Source of the DNA: Lachnospiraceae bacterium
Lineage (GTDB): Bacteria; Bacillota; Clostridia; Lachnospirales; Lachnospiraceae
Length of the DNA: 64,000 nucleotides
Direction: 5' to 3'
Assembly: GCA_022510565.1 (NCBI GenBank)
Contig: JAFLTE010000009.1
Span: forward strand, 45,024 to 109,023
The position numbers and the translations under genes were made by a program. Positions within the stretch are counted from its first letter, which is position 1, and each line of letters begins with the position of its first letter. Shown one piece after another: positions 35,128-44,152 of the stretch. The notes beneath the pieces were generated by a model. The model saw nothing but the letters and a program-made list of their open reading frames with translations, made no database searches and was not told where the DNA came from.

Positions 35128-36006
35128 ATGTACTATCTCTATGAAAATCAGGACACGCTTCAATCTCCTTATGAGGCCTTTTTATTCGACACGACTGCTG
35201 AAGTGTTTCCCATCAAACCACACTGGCATTACTTCGTGGAGATGCTCTATATCATTGAGGGAACAGCTTTTATTGAGGTAAATCAGCAGGAATGCTATGC
35301 ATCGGAAGGCGACCTCATACTTTTTCATGCCGGAGACATCCACGCAATCTACTCCGCTTCCGGCAGACATTTACGGTATATGGTCTTAAAGTTCGACTGC
35401 AATCGGCTTTCTGTCAGCAGCAACTACACCCCTCGGCTTTCCGCCATATTGCAGTATGCCAGAAAGTCCGGACAGGTGAGCAGTTCATTCCCCGCCGCCC
35501 GACTTAAAGATCTCCGGGTACGCAGCCGCTTTGAGACATGCATATGGGAGGCCAGTCATAAAAACTACGGCTACGATGTTCGCATTCACGCAGAGATCAG
35601 TTCTCTTCTGATTGAAATTATTCGTCTCTGGCAGGAGGATGGTCTTTCCATGCAGGAGCTTTTCACAGTCCGCACTGAAACGGAAGCTACCATACACAAT
35701 ATTACGGAGTACATTGACCGATATGCCAACGAGACGCTGAAAGTGAAGGATTTGGCAGATATGTGTCACATGAGCTATTCCCATTTTGCCAAGTGCTTTA
35801 AAGAGATGTACGGTCGTTCCTGCAAAGACTATCTGGAGCTGATTAAAATAGAAAAAGGGGAAGAGCTTTTGCTTTTCACAGACTCTTCCCTCTCTCAAAT
35901 CAGTCAGGAACTGGGATTCTCCGATTGCAGCCATTTCATCCGCACCTTCCGCAAATGGAAAAATGCAACGCCCGGACAATTCCGACAAAAACAGCGCGGT
36001 CAGTAG
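35128..36006 (+). CDS. AraC family regulator, divergent from GH113
   Basis: A 292-residue AraC-type regulator: an N-terminal cupin (PIKPHWHYFVEMLYIIEGTAFIEVNQQECYASEGDLILFHAGDIHAI) that usually binds a sugar, and a C-terminal double helix-turn-helix (ETLKVKDLADMCHMSYSHFAKCFKEMYGRSCKDYLELIKIEKGEELL). A GAGAGGAG site precedes the start. It is divergent from the GH113/exporter operon across 196 bases and ends one base before the convergent ABC exporter gene. It is the third regulator of this locus and is likely the direct activator of GH113. Confidence 0.92.
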   Translation: MYYLYENQDTLQSPYEAFLFDTTAEVFPIKPHWHYFVEMLYIIEGTAFIEVNQQECYASEGDLILFHAGDIHAIYSASGRHLRYMVLKFDCNRLSVSSNYTPRLSAILQYARKSGQVSSSFPAARLKDLRVRSRFETCIWEASHKNYGYDVRIHAEISSLLIEIIRLWQEDGLSMQELFTVRTETEATIHNITEYIDRYANETLKVKDLADMCHMSYSHFAKCFKEMYGRSCKDYLELIKIEKGEELLLFTDSSLSQISQELGFSDCSHFIRTFRKWKNATPGQFRQKQRGQ

Positions 36007-36007
36007 C

Positions 36008-37780
36008 TTACAGGGCAAACTGCGCCATATAGAGCTGATAGTAGATTCCTTTCTTGTCCATAAGCTGTCTTGCATTGCCCTCCTCCACGATTCTGCCGTC
36101 TTCCACCACGAAGATTCGATCGGCTTTCTGGATTGTGGACAATCTGTGGGCTATGACGAATGAAGTCCTGCCAGCCAGAAGATGCTCAATTCCCTCCTGT
36201 ACAAGCAGCTCTGTCTTCGTGTCGATGCTGGATGTCGCCTCGTCGAGAATCAGGATCTTCGGATCGGAAACCATCGTTCTTGCAAAAGCGAGAAGCTGCT
36301 TCTGTCCGATGGACAAGCCGCCGCCACGCTCCAGCAATTCCGTATCATACCCCTTATCCAGTTTCATAATAAAATCATGGGCGTTAACCGCCTTCGCCGC
36401 GGCTATAATCTCCTCGTCTGTGGCATCAAGTTTACCATAACGTATGTTATCCTTAATTGTCCCCGAGAACAGGAAATTATCCTGTGTCATAATTCCCATC
36501 TGTCTTCGCAGACTCTCGATGGAAACCTTCTTCACATCATACCCGTCAATCTTCACCGTGCCCTCCTGAACATCATAGAAACGACTTATCAGATTGACGA
36601 TGGTAGACTTACCTGCTCCGGTCGCTCCCACCAGGGCAATTGTCTCACCCGGCTTAATCCTGAAGCTCACGTCATCCAACACCTTGACTTTATCGTCGTA
36701 GGAGAAGTTCACATGTTCAAAGGTCACCTCGCCCTGAACGGACGGCATCTGGGTCACTCCTTCATCGTCCGCAATCGCCGGCGGCGTGTCCAGAATCTCG
36801 AATATACGCTCCGCACCCGCAATATTGGTCACCAACTGATTATAGAAGTTGCTGAGGTTGTGAATAGGATGCCAAAACATATTTAAGTATGTTCCGAAGG
36901 CGATAAATGTACCGACGGAAACCTGATCCACGCCGAGCACCACAATACCCGTATAATACAGCAGGATACATCCCAATCCCCATGAAAAATCAATGACTGA
37001 GCCGAAGGCGTCACTCATACGCACCGCATCAATAAAGGCAACACGATGCTCTATTAGCAGTTCGTCAAATGTCCTCTCCGTCTCCTGCTGCGCATGGAAA
37101 CTCTGTATAATCCGCATCCCCGCCATATCCTCATGGATGAAAGCGTTTAGGTTCGCCGATTTCTTTCGAAACAACTGCCAGCGCGGATGTGCCTTGACCT
37201 GGATATACACCATGCCAATTGTCATAAACGGAATGGTCATCATGGATGCCAGCGCCAGTTTCGGATTTTTGTAAATCATAATCACCACCACCGCAATGAC
37301 TGTCAGAGCATCCGGTATCAATGTCGTCACACAGTTGGACAGCACATCCTTAAGCGAGTTAATATCGCCGATAATACGGGACAATATCTTGCCCGTGGGA
37401 CGACTGTCGAAAAACTGAAAATCCAATTTCTGAATATGTGTATAAAGCTGCTGCCTAATAGTCAACAGTATCTCGTTACACATCTTCGCCATAATGTACA
37501 TGCGCAATTTCACTGTGATAACCAGAAGCAGATTAATCACAAGTGCAATAATCAAAAGCCTGTACAGGCCGCTTAAATCTTTTACCGCTATGTAATCGTC
37601 GATGGCTGACTCCATAATCAGTGGATTAATCAGGCTGACAGCCACGCCGTATCCCATAATCAGCAGCACTAACATAATTCTCCATTTGTACCGGAGCAAA
37701 TAGCTAAACAGTCTTATCAAAGTTTGCGCTTTGCTGCGTTCCACACTCTGCTCATCGGCTTTATATGAATTGACTGCCAT
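36008..37780 (-). CDS. Heterodimeric ABC exporter subunit, BmrD-like
   Basis: A 590-residue half-transporter with six helices and an ATPase. Walker A is GATGAGKST and Walker B ILILDEATSSID with catalytic Glu. The signature reads LSIGQKQ rather than LSGGQ, the deviation seen in the partner that carries the active Walker B of asymmetric exporters such as BmrCD or TM287/288. The start at 37780 follows AAGGTGGTGA by five bases and lies inside the 3' end of the partner gene (20-base overlap), so synthesis is coupled. Multidrug export is the typical role; actual substrates are unknown. Confidence 0.88.
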   Translation of the reverse strand: MAVNSYKADEQSVERSKAQTLIRLFSYLLRYKWRIMLVLLIMGYGVAVSLINPLIMESAIDDYIAVKDLSGLYRLLIIALVINLLLVITVKLRMYIMAKMCNEILLTIRQQLYTHIQKLDFQFFDSRPTGKILSRIIGDINSLKDVLSNCVTTLIPDALTVIAVVVIMIYKNPKLALASMMTIPFMTIGMVYIQVKAHPRWQLFRKKSANLNAFIHEDMAGMRIIQSFHAQQETERTFDELLIEHRVAFIDAVRMSDAFGSVIDFSWGLGCILLYYTGIVVLGVDQVSVGTFIAFGTYLNMFWHPIHNLSNFYNQLVTNIAGAERIFEILDTPPAIADDEGVTQMPSVQGEVTFEHVNFSYDDKVKVLDDVSFRIKPGETIALVGATGAGKSTIVNLISRFYDVQEGTVKIDGYDVKKVSIESLRRQMGIMTQDNFLFSGTIKDNIRYGKLDATDEEIIAAAKAVNAHDFIMKLDKGYDTELLERGGGLSIGQKQLLAFARTMVSDPKILILDEATSSIDTKTELLVQEGIEHLLAGRTSFVIAHRLSTIQKADRIFVVEDGRIVEEGNARQLMDKKGIYYQLYMAQFAL

Positions 37781-39545
37781 CTGCCTCACCACCTTTCCTA
37801 TCATTGTCTATACCGGTCAATTCCTTCTCCGGCACATCTCCATACTGAGATTCATAAGTCTCATAATAAAGACCTCTCTGAGCCAACAGCTCCTCATGGG
37901 TTCCCCGCTCCGCTATCATACCGTTATCCAGCACAATAATCTCATCCGCATGCCGCACCGCACTGATTCGGTGGGCAATAATGATTTTCGTCGTGTTATT
38001 AAGCGTCTTGAGTGTCTGTTGAATCAGATGTTCCGTCTCCATGTCAAGCGCAGATGTGGAATCGTCCAAAACAAGCACCGGGTCTTTCTTCGCCAGCGCT
38101 CTTGCGATACTGATACGCTGCTTCTGCCCACCCGATAAGCCCACACCGCGCTCTCCGATAACGGTATCGTATGTATCCTCCATACGCTCGATAAATTCAC
38201 TCGCCTGCGCTTGTACGGAGGCCTTCCTTACCGTCTTGAATCCTATGTAATCCTTCTTGCCCAGCTTAATATTGTCATTGATCGTATCCGAGAACAGAAA
38301 TACATCCTGCATCACATAGCTTATACTCGTGCGAAGCTGTTCCAAGGACAGCTCCTTGATATTCACATCATCCAGATAAATATTGCCGTCCGTGGCATCA
38401 TACATACGCTGTAAAAGCTGTACAATAGATGTCTTGCCCGCACCGGTGGCACCCATGATTCCCAGCGTCTTACCCGCTTCCACCGTGAATGAGATGTCAT
38501 GCAGTATCTCGTGCATATCCGCTTTGTGGAAAGAAACATTCTCAAACCGAATCTTGCCTTTGACTTCCTGAATTTTGACCGGATTGGTCACTTCCGTAAC
38601 GCTGGCTTTTTCTCCATAAATTTTCTTAACCTTCTTGTTGGAGGCAACCGCGGCGGAGAAACTGTTAGTCAGCCACCCCAACATTTCCATGGGCCACACA
38701 ATATTCGTAGAATACTCTACAAAAGCCGTCATCTGCCCAAGCGACATCTCCCCATCAATGACAAATTTTCCACCGACCAATATAGTCAATAACGGGAGCA
38801 CCTTTGTCACAACGGTAAAGCAGGGATAAAATCTCACGAATACTTTAGACTGTTCCATATTCAAGTCATAGTAGCGTTTGTTGTGTGACAGGAACTTGCT
38901 GATTTCATATTTTTCTCTGGCAAAGGCTTTCACTGTTCGCACACCCGCCAGATTTTCTTCAGCAACCGTGTTTAACGCGGCATTCTCCTCACTGATTTCC
39001 TCGTATACACGCCCCAGCCTGCGTTCCATAATCACCGCAAAAGAACCGCACAGAAGCATCGCCGCCGTAGGCAGAAGCGCCAGTTTCCAGTTGAGCATAT
39101 ACATACACACCAGAACAATGCTCGTGTGATAGATTACCTCAATCAACAACATGCTGACATAGCCCATGGCATCCCAGATACGGTCAATGTCCTCCTTGAC
39201 ACGTGCCATCAGTTCTCCCGTGTTGGTTCTGTCGAAGAAATCCGCGCTCAAACCCTGGATGTGCCGGAACAAGTCACGTCGCATATCCCCCGAAATCTTG
39301 ATACCGTTCTTATCGAAAGTGTACTCCTTCACATACTGGAATATACACCGTCCAAGCCCGATGCCGAGAAATCCCAGCAGCAGATATTTCAATTCACCGA
39401 TGTTGCCGCCCACAATGACATCATCCACCACTCGCGCAGTCAGCCGCGGTGCCATCATGTCCAGTGTGACCGCAATCAAAAGAGATGCAATCGCAATCAG
39501 ATAAGGAATCCTGTATTCCCATATGTAAGTTGATAGTTTTTTCAT
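37761..39545 (-). CDS. Heterodimeric ABC exporter subunit with degenerate Walker B, BmrC-like
   Basis: A 594-residue half-transporter. Walker A GATGAGKTS and signature LSGGQKQRIS are normal, but Walker B reads VLVLDDSTSALD, with Asp in place of the catalytic Glu, as in BmrC and TM287. Together with its LSIGQ-bearing partner it forms one canonical and one degenerate ATP site, the hallmark of heterodimeric exporters. The start at 39545 follows GGGGGAG. Upstream lie a terminator-like hairpin and a 36-residue leader ORF, suggesting antibiotic-responsive attenuation like that known for Bacillus subtilis bmrBCD. Confidence 0.88.
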   Translation of the reverse strand: MKKLSTYIWEYRIPYLIAIASLLIAVTLDMMAPRLTARVVDDVIVGGNIGELKYLLLGFLGIGLGRCIFQYVKEYTFDKNGIKISGDMRRDLFRHIQGLSADFFDRTNTGELMARVKEDIDRIWDAMGYVSMLLIEVIYHTSIVLVCMYMLNWKLALLPTAAMLLCGSFAVIMERRLGRVYEEISEENAALNTVAEENLAGVRTVKAFAREKYEISKFLSHNKRYYDLNMEQSKVFVRFYPCFTVVTKVLPLLTILVGGKFVIDGEMSLGQMTAFVEYSTNIVWPMEMLGWLTNSFSAAVASNKKVKKIYGEKASVTEVTNPVKIQEVKGKIRFENVSFHKADMHEILHDISFTVEAGKTLGIMGATGAGKTSIVQLLQRMYDATDGNIYLDDVNIKELSLEQLRTSISYVMQDVFLFSDTINDNIKLGKKDYIGFKTVRKASVQAQASEFIERMEDTYDTVIGERGVGLSGGQKQRISIARALAKKDPVLVLDDSTSALDMETEHLIQQTLKTLNNTTKIIIAHRISAVRHADEIIVLDNGMIAERGTHEELLAQRGLYYETYESQYGDVPEKELTGIDNDRKGGEADGSQFI

Positions 39546-39569
39546 AATTTTCTCCCCCAAAATGATAAA

Positions 39570-39595
39570 GGGCTGTGGCAAAATCACCACAGCCC
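39570..39595 (-). terminator. Attenuator hairpin before the exporter pair
   Basis: GGGCTGTGG (39570-39578 on the plus strand) pairs perfectly with CCACAGCCC (39587-39595) around an 8-base loop. On the minus strand it is followed by TTTATCATTTT, a broken U tract. It lies between the leader ORF stop and the exporter ribosome site, 42 bases after the stop. Confidence 0.7.
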
Positions 39596-39636
39596 GTAAA
39601 TAAGCCTTGCACATATATTGACCGAATCAGTCATCA

Positions 39637-39747
39637 CTATCTGTTCCAACCCGGTTCTCTATCTGCGGAGGTAATTTTGAATAATATAATATTCATTTGT
39701 AATGCCGTATTCACATCAAGTCTAAATTTGTTGCTATTCTTAATCAT
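39637..39747 (-). CDS. 36-residue leader peptide upstream of ABC exporter pair
   Basis: A small ORF with an excellent ribosome site, AAAGGAGGT (39755-39763), seven bases before its ATG. The peptide begins MIKNSNKFRLDVNTALQM and ends SADREPGWNR. It is in the same orientation as the exporter genes, ending 92 bases before the first one with an attenuator hairpin in between. TTGACA at the upstream gene's stop (39797-39802) may serve as -35. The strong site and layout argue that it is translated; a function as a drug-sensing leader is inferred by analogy with bmrB. Confidence 0.65.
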   Translation of the reverse strand: MIKNSNKFRLDVNTALQMNIILFKITSADREPGWNR

Positions 39748-39801
39748 TACGATTACCTCCTTTCTTTCTGATTGATAGCTTAATACAATCCGTTTCTCTT
39801 G

Positions 39802-40494
39802 TCAACGGGTTTCGTCGATTTTATTTTCCTCTGAATTGTTTTTGTTCTGTGCCGACTGATAGTACCACTTCTGCGCTTCCTCGCTGTCCTCCTCCACCGG
39901 CGGCATCATCTTCCCTAATATATACTCCATCGGATAAGAAAGAGCGAAAAGATACAGTCCCGGTATAAAAAGTACTGCCCACGGCATCAGGAAAAGCCCT
40001 ACACAGGCTATGATAAAGACAATCTGTATAGCGATTGTGATTGGCAAATATCTAAAAAATACATATAACGCCGTCTTAATTAACTGTATGTTCTTTTTTT
40101 CAAATCTGGATAAAATGGGACAGAGGTAAGCAGTCATCCCCATTAACACAAATAAGACAAACAGCAGCATGAGAAACAGCGTATTATTAAATTCATTCTC
40201 ATCATTCCAAACATAAAACAAATCAATGGAAAGAATGGCCACAAGAATCCAGAAAAGCACCGTGAGCGGCACAATCTGCCGAAAGTTTGCCTTGAAAGAA
40301 CGCCAAAACTCCCGCCCGATATACCCCGTCTTATATCTGACACATTTCGCCATGGCATAATATGCCGCCGTAGCGGATGCCCCCGCAGTGATAATCGGCA
40401 AAGAACATACCAGCCAAAGAACACCTACATAAAATATATCAAACAATAAACTCATAAAGCGGCTAAATCCGCTGTCAGCGTCAAAGATTCTCAT
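39802..40494 (-). CDS. DUF624 (YesL-like) membrane protein
   Basis: A 230-residue membrane protein of the YesL/DUF624 family: FSRFMSLLFDIFYVGVLWLVCSLPIITAGASATAAYYAMAKCVR at the N terminus is the diagnostic stretch, followed by four more hydrophobic segments and a charged Asn/Glu-rich tail. YesL proteins commonly accompany sugar ABC importers but their role is not established. Here the gene follows livF by 34 bases and is probably cotranscribed with the Liv operon, an unusual partner. AAGGAA precedes the start. Confidence 0.85.
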   Translation of the reverse strand: MRIFDADSGFSRFMSLLFDIFYVGVLWLVCSLPIITAGASATAAYYAMAKCVRYKTGYIGREFWRSFKANFRQIVPLTVLFWILVAILSIDLFYVWNDENEFNNTLFLMLLFVLFVLMGMTAYLCPILSRFEKKNIQLIKTALYVFFRYLPITIAIQIVFIIACVGLFLMPWAVLFIPGLYLFALSYPMEYILGKMMPPVEEDSEEAQKWYYQSAQNKNNSEENKIDETR

Positions 40495-40528
40495 ATGCTG
40501 CCTATTCCTTAACTTTGTACTCTATGCC

Positions 40529-41239
40529 TTACTCACCCAGATACGCTTTCTTCACCGCTTCGTTATGCAGCAGTTCATCCGCGTCACCTGACAGGGAGAT
40601 ATTGCCCGTCTCCAACACATAAGCCCTGTCTGCGATGGACAATGCTTTCTTCGCATTCTGCTCTACCAACAGTACCGTCGTACCTGATTCGCTGACTCTT
40701 CTGATAATATCGAATATCTCGTTGACGAATATCGGTGAGAGTCCCATGGAGGGCTCATCCATCAGAATAATGCTGGGGTTGCTCATCAGCGCGCGCCCCA
40801 TAGCAAGCATCTGTTGTTCACCGCCGCTTAAGGTTCCTGCCATCTGAGTGCCGCGCTCCTCCAGTCTCGGGAAGCGCTCATACACCATGTGCAGAGTTTC
40901 TTTAATCTCTTCCTTATCTTTTCTCGTATAGGCACCCATCATCAGATTATCATAGACCGACAACTGTGCAAAAACACGCCTTCCCTCGGGTACGTGCGCC
41001 ATTCCCATAGGCACAATCTTATATCCCGGTGTCTTCGTAATGTCTTTGCCCTCAAAGATGATACTGCCGCTGGTGGGCCTAATCAGTCCCGTAATCGTGT
41101 GCAATGTCGTAGTTTTGCCTGCGCCGTTTGCACCAATCAGGGCAATGACTTCGCCCTGCTCTACCTCGAAACTGATTCCTTTAATTGCCTCTATTACACC
41201 ATAATGAACATGGAGATCTTTTACTTCTAACATTGCCAT
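40529..41239 (-). CDS. livF: Branched-chain amino acid ABC importer ATPase LivF
   Basis: A 236-residue ATPase: Walker A GANGAGKTT, signature LSGGEQQMLAMGRALM and Walker B ILMDEPSMGLSP, the LivF form. It energises uptake together with LivG. The start at 41239 follows a GGAAGGAAG site at a longish distance; an upstream in-frame ATG at 41302 would overlap livG and has no site. It is the last core gene of the operon livK-H-M-G-F, with a yesL-like gene after it. Confidence 0.93.
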   Translation of the reverse strand: MAMLEVKDLHVHYGVIEAIKGISFEVEQGEVIALIGANGAGKTTTLHTITGLIRPTSGSIIFEGKDITKTPGYKIVPMGMAHVPEGRRVFAQLSVYDNLMMGAYTRKDKEEIKETLHMVYERFPRLEERGTQMAGTLSGGEQQMLAMGRALMSNPSIILMDEPSMGLSPIFVNEIFDIIRRVSESGTTVLLVEQNAKKALSIADRAYVLETGNISLSGDADELLHNEAVKKAYLGE

Positions 41240-41294
41240 GTTTGTACACTTCCTTCCCTGCTGCACGTCCCAGTCGCAGTCCGTCCGTGGACAG

Positions 41295-42053
41295 CTACTC
41301 ACCCAAATATGCCGTGATGACCTCAGGATTGTTCAGTACATCCTGCGTGTCCCCCTGAGCAAGCACCTCTCCGAAATTGAGCACCGTCAGCTTCTCACAG
41401 ATACCGGACACCAGCTTCATATCATGCTCAATCAAAAGAATCGTCATATCGAAATGATCCCGCACAAAACGAATCGTGTCCATCAACTCCTTGGTCTCAT
41501 TGGGGTTCATGCCCGCTGCCGGCTCATCCAACAGAAGCAACTTCGGTTCAGTCGCCATTGCCCTGGCAATCTCCAGCTTTCTCTGCTGTCCGTAAGGCAG
41601 GTTCTCTGCCTTATAATCCGCAAAATCCTCCAACCCGAACACCTTGAGAAGCTCCATAGCCCTCTCGTTCATCTCTTTTTCCACCTTAAAGTAACGAGGT
41701 AAACGGAAAACTCCCTCAAAGGTGGAGTAAGGATAATGATTGTGCAGTCCGACTTTTACATTATCCAGCACCGGCATATCACCGAACAAACGTATATTTT
41801 GAAACGTTCTTGCAATACCCGCTTTACAGATATCGATGGTCTTTTTGCCCGTCAGATTTACGCCGTCCAATAAAATCGCGCCCTCATCCGGCTGATACAC
41901 GCCTGTCAACAGGTTAAAAATCGTAGTTTTACCTGCACCGTTAGGTCCAATCAAACCGTAGAGCTGTCCCTTTTCCACGGAAATAGCAAATGCGTTGACC
42001 GCCCGCAGACCGCCGAAGGAGATTCCTAAGTTTTTCGTCTCTAACAAAGCCAT
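41295..42053 (-). CDS. livG: Branched-chain amino acid ABC importer ATPase LivG
   Basis: A 252-residue ATPase with Walker A GPNGAGKTT, the LivG-specific ARTFQNIRLFGDMPVLDNVKVG segment, a YGQQRKLEIARAMA signature (lacking the usual LSGG, as is normal for LivG) and LLLDEPAAGMNP. It begins three bases after livM and partners with LivF in the cytoplasm. All catalytic residues are present. Confidence 0.93.
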   Translation of the reverse strand: MALLETKNLGISFGGLRAVNAFAISVEKGQLYGLIGPNGAGKTTIFNLLTGVYQPDEGAILLDGVNLTGKKTIDICKAGIARTFQNIRLFGDMPVLDNVKVGLHNHYPYSTFEGVFRLPRYFKVEKEMNERAMELLKVFGLEDFADYKAENLPYGQQRKLEIARAMATEPKLLLLDEPAAGMNPNETKELMDTIRFVRDHFDMTILLIEHDMKLVSGICEKLTVLNFGEVLAQGDTQDVLNNPEVITAYLGE

Positions 42054-42056
42054 ACT

Positions 42057-43130
42057 TTACTCCTCCTCCTTTGCTTTTCTGCCCGCTGTCAAACGCTGTT
42101 TAATCCTTTTTCTGAAGAATATTGCATTGGGGCTCCAGTTAAAAATCATCATAGCAATCAACACGATCGCATAAATCAGCATACGATAATCGCTCAGTGC
42201 TCTGAGCACTTCGGGAAGCAGTGTCAAAAGCACCGCAGCAATGATAGAACCGCGGATATTCCCGATACCGCCCAATACCACGAACACCAGAATCAATATG
42301 GACATATTGTAGCCGAAGTTCTTAGGCAGCGCATTTAACGTGGAGAGGTTGTGCGCATACAGCACACCCGCCACACCCGCCAAAGATGCAGAGAGCGTGA
42401 ATGCGATCAGCTTATATTTCGTCACATTGATTCCCACGGATTCGGCAGCAATACGATTGTCGCGGATGGACATAACCGCACGTCCCGTTCTGGAATGGAT
42501 AAAATTAAGTACGATAAAAAGTGTGACCAGTACGAGAACCACGCCCACCGTAAAATTGGAGTCGTGCGGTGTTCCCGTAACACCCTGCGCACCCTTAATG
42601 AGCACGAGTCCGTCTTCCTCTATATTGAGGGCAAGGGCATCCTTCATCGTAAAGTGCACTCCCTTGGAATCCACGCCGAGATAGAGTGCATTGATAATAT
42701 TTTTAATAATTTCACCAAATGCAAGGGTAACAATCGCCAGATAGTCGCCTTTAAGCCGCAGCACGGGAATACCCACTAAGAATCCTATGACTGCCGCCGA
42801 TACTGCACCGATGAGAAGCGCAAGGAAAAAGCGCGGGCCTGCCGGCATAGTTTCTTTAAAAGCCAGAGAAAATACTGCGCTGGCAAAAGCGCCCACACAC
42901 ATAAAACCCGCATGTCCCAAACTCAACTCTCCCAGAATACCCACCGTAAGATTTAGTGCAATCGCCACGATGGCGTAAGTACAGAAAGGAACAAGAAGTC
43001 CCTGAATCAAACTGGATACGTGACCCGTAGATACCAGAACACGAACCACAATATATGCAAAGATTACCATTCCATAGGTAATCAAATCATTCTTCGTTGT
43101 TTTACTTAATATGCCCGCTTTTGTTTTCAT
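42057..43130 (-). CDS. livM: Branched-chain amino acid ABC importer permease LivM
   Basis: A 357-residue permease with about nine to ten hydrophobic segments and the family pattern NLTVGILGELSLGHAGFMCVGAFASA near residue 60-85 and SIRDNRIAAESVGINVTKYKLIAFTLSASLAGVAGVLYAH around 220-260. It pairs with LivH. A basic tail (RKRIKQRLTAGRKAKEEE) ends the protein. Its stop lies three bases before livG. Confidence 0.93.
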   Translation of the reverse strand: MKTKAGILSKTTKNDLITYGMVIFAYIVVRVLVSTGHVSSLIQGLLVPFCTYAIVAIALNLTVGILGELSLGHAGFMCVGAFASAVFSLAFKETMPAGPRFFLALLIGAVSAAVIGFLVGIPVLRLKGDYLAIVTLAFGEIIKNIINALYLGVDSKGVHFTMKDALALNIEEDGLVLIKGAQGVTGTPHDSNFTVGVVLVLVTLFIVLNFIHSRTGRAVMSIRDNRIAAESVGINVTKYKLIAFTLSASLAGVAGVLYAHNLSTLNALPKNFGYNMSILILVFVVLGGIGNIRGSIIAAVLLTLLPEVLRALSDYRMLIYAIVLIAMMIFNWSPNAIFFRKRIKQRLTAGRKAKEEE

Positions 43131-43145
43131 TCCGATACTCCTTTG

Positions 43146-44027
43146 CTAGACTTTCTCCTGAATCTGCCTGCCCAGAAGCCCTGTAGGCTTCACTAAAAGC
43201 ACAATAATCAGAATGCTGAACACAATTGCATCGGCAAGCTGGGATGAAATATAGGCTTTGCTCAGATTCTCAATAACTCCCAAAAGAATGCCGCCGATAA
43301 AAGCACCCGGAATCGAACCGATTCCCCCGAATACCGCCGCCACGAATGCCTTAATTCCCGGCATGGAACCGGTGTAAGGTGTCAGGGACGGATAAGCGGA
43401 ACATAAGAGCACTCCCGCAATCGCCGCCAAAGATGAGCCAATAGCAAAAGTTACGGCAATTGTGCCGTTCACGTTGATACCCATAAGCTGGGCTGCTCCC
43501 TTATCCTCAGACACAGCCGTCATGGCGCGCCCGATCTTGGTCTTTTTTACAAAAAGTGTAAGACCTACCATAATAATCACACTGACAATGACGGTCACAA
43601 TTGTCACGCTCTTGATGACCAACTGTCCGTCGAACAATACCAAATTCGGAAATGTAACTATGTTGGAAAACGCTTTTGTATCCGAACCGAACACAAGAAG
43701 CGCAATATTCTGCAATAAATAGCTGACACCGATTGCCGTAATCAGCACAGCCAGCGGGGATGCTCCCCGAAGAGGTCTGTATGCCACCCTTTCAATCGTC
43801 ACGCCCAGCACGGTACACACAGCCATGGATATGATAATCGCTGCCAGCGGGTTCATTCCCATGCCGCTGACAGTCACGAACACTGCATATCCGCCAATCA
43901 TAATAACATCGCCGTGAGCGAAGTTCAGCATCTTGGCGATACCGTATACCATCGTGTATCCGAGCGCAATAAGTGCATATACACTTCCGAGACTTATTCC
44001 GTTAATTAAATGGGCTGCAAAACTCAT
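43146..44027 (-). CDS. livH: Branched-chain amino acid ABC importer permease LivH
   Basis: A 293-residue permease: GISLGSVYALIALGYTMVYGIAKMLNFAHGDVIMIGGYAV at the N terminus, and the coupling loop with AMTAVSEDKGAAQLMGINVNGTIAVTFAIGSSLAAIAGVL, both typical for LivH. About eight hydrophobic segments. It is preceded by an intercistronic hairpin that separates it from the binding-protein gene and followed 15 bases later by livM. Confidence 0.93.
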   Translation of the reverse strand: MSFAAHLINGISLGSVYALIALGYTMVYGIAKMLNFAHGDVIMIGGYAVFVTVSGMGMNPLAAIIISMAVCTVLGVTIERVAYRPLRGASPLAVLITAIGVSYLLQNIALLVFGSDTKAFSNIVTFPNLVLFDGQLVIKSVTIVTVIVSVIIMVGLTLFVKKTKIGRAMTAVSEDKGAAQLMGINVNGTIAVTFAIGSSLAAIAGVLLCSAYPSLTPYTGSMPGIKAFVAAVFGGIGSIPGAFIGGILLGVIENLSKAYISSQLADAIVFSILIIVLLVKPTGLLGRQIQEKV

Positions 44028-44094
44028 AGTTTGTCACCTCTGTTCTCACATATTCCACTAGTATATTATTAGGAAAGACTTGCTTGCAAGTCGT

Positions 44095-44142
44095 AGAAGT
44101 TCTTGGCGCTGCGTCCAATGGCGCAGCGTCTTTAGAACTTCT
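44095..44142 (-). promoter_or_regulatory. Intercistronic hairpin between livK and livH
   Basis: AGAAGTTCT (44095-44103) with AGAACTTCT (44134-44142), and inner GCGCTGCG (44106-44113) with CGCAGCG (44122-44128). A long imperfect stem without a U tract; it likely stabilises the livK message or reduces transcription into livH. Confidence 0.6.
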
Positions 44143-44152
44143 TCATCTCATA

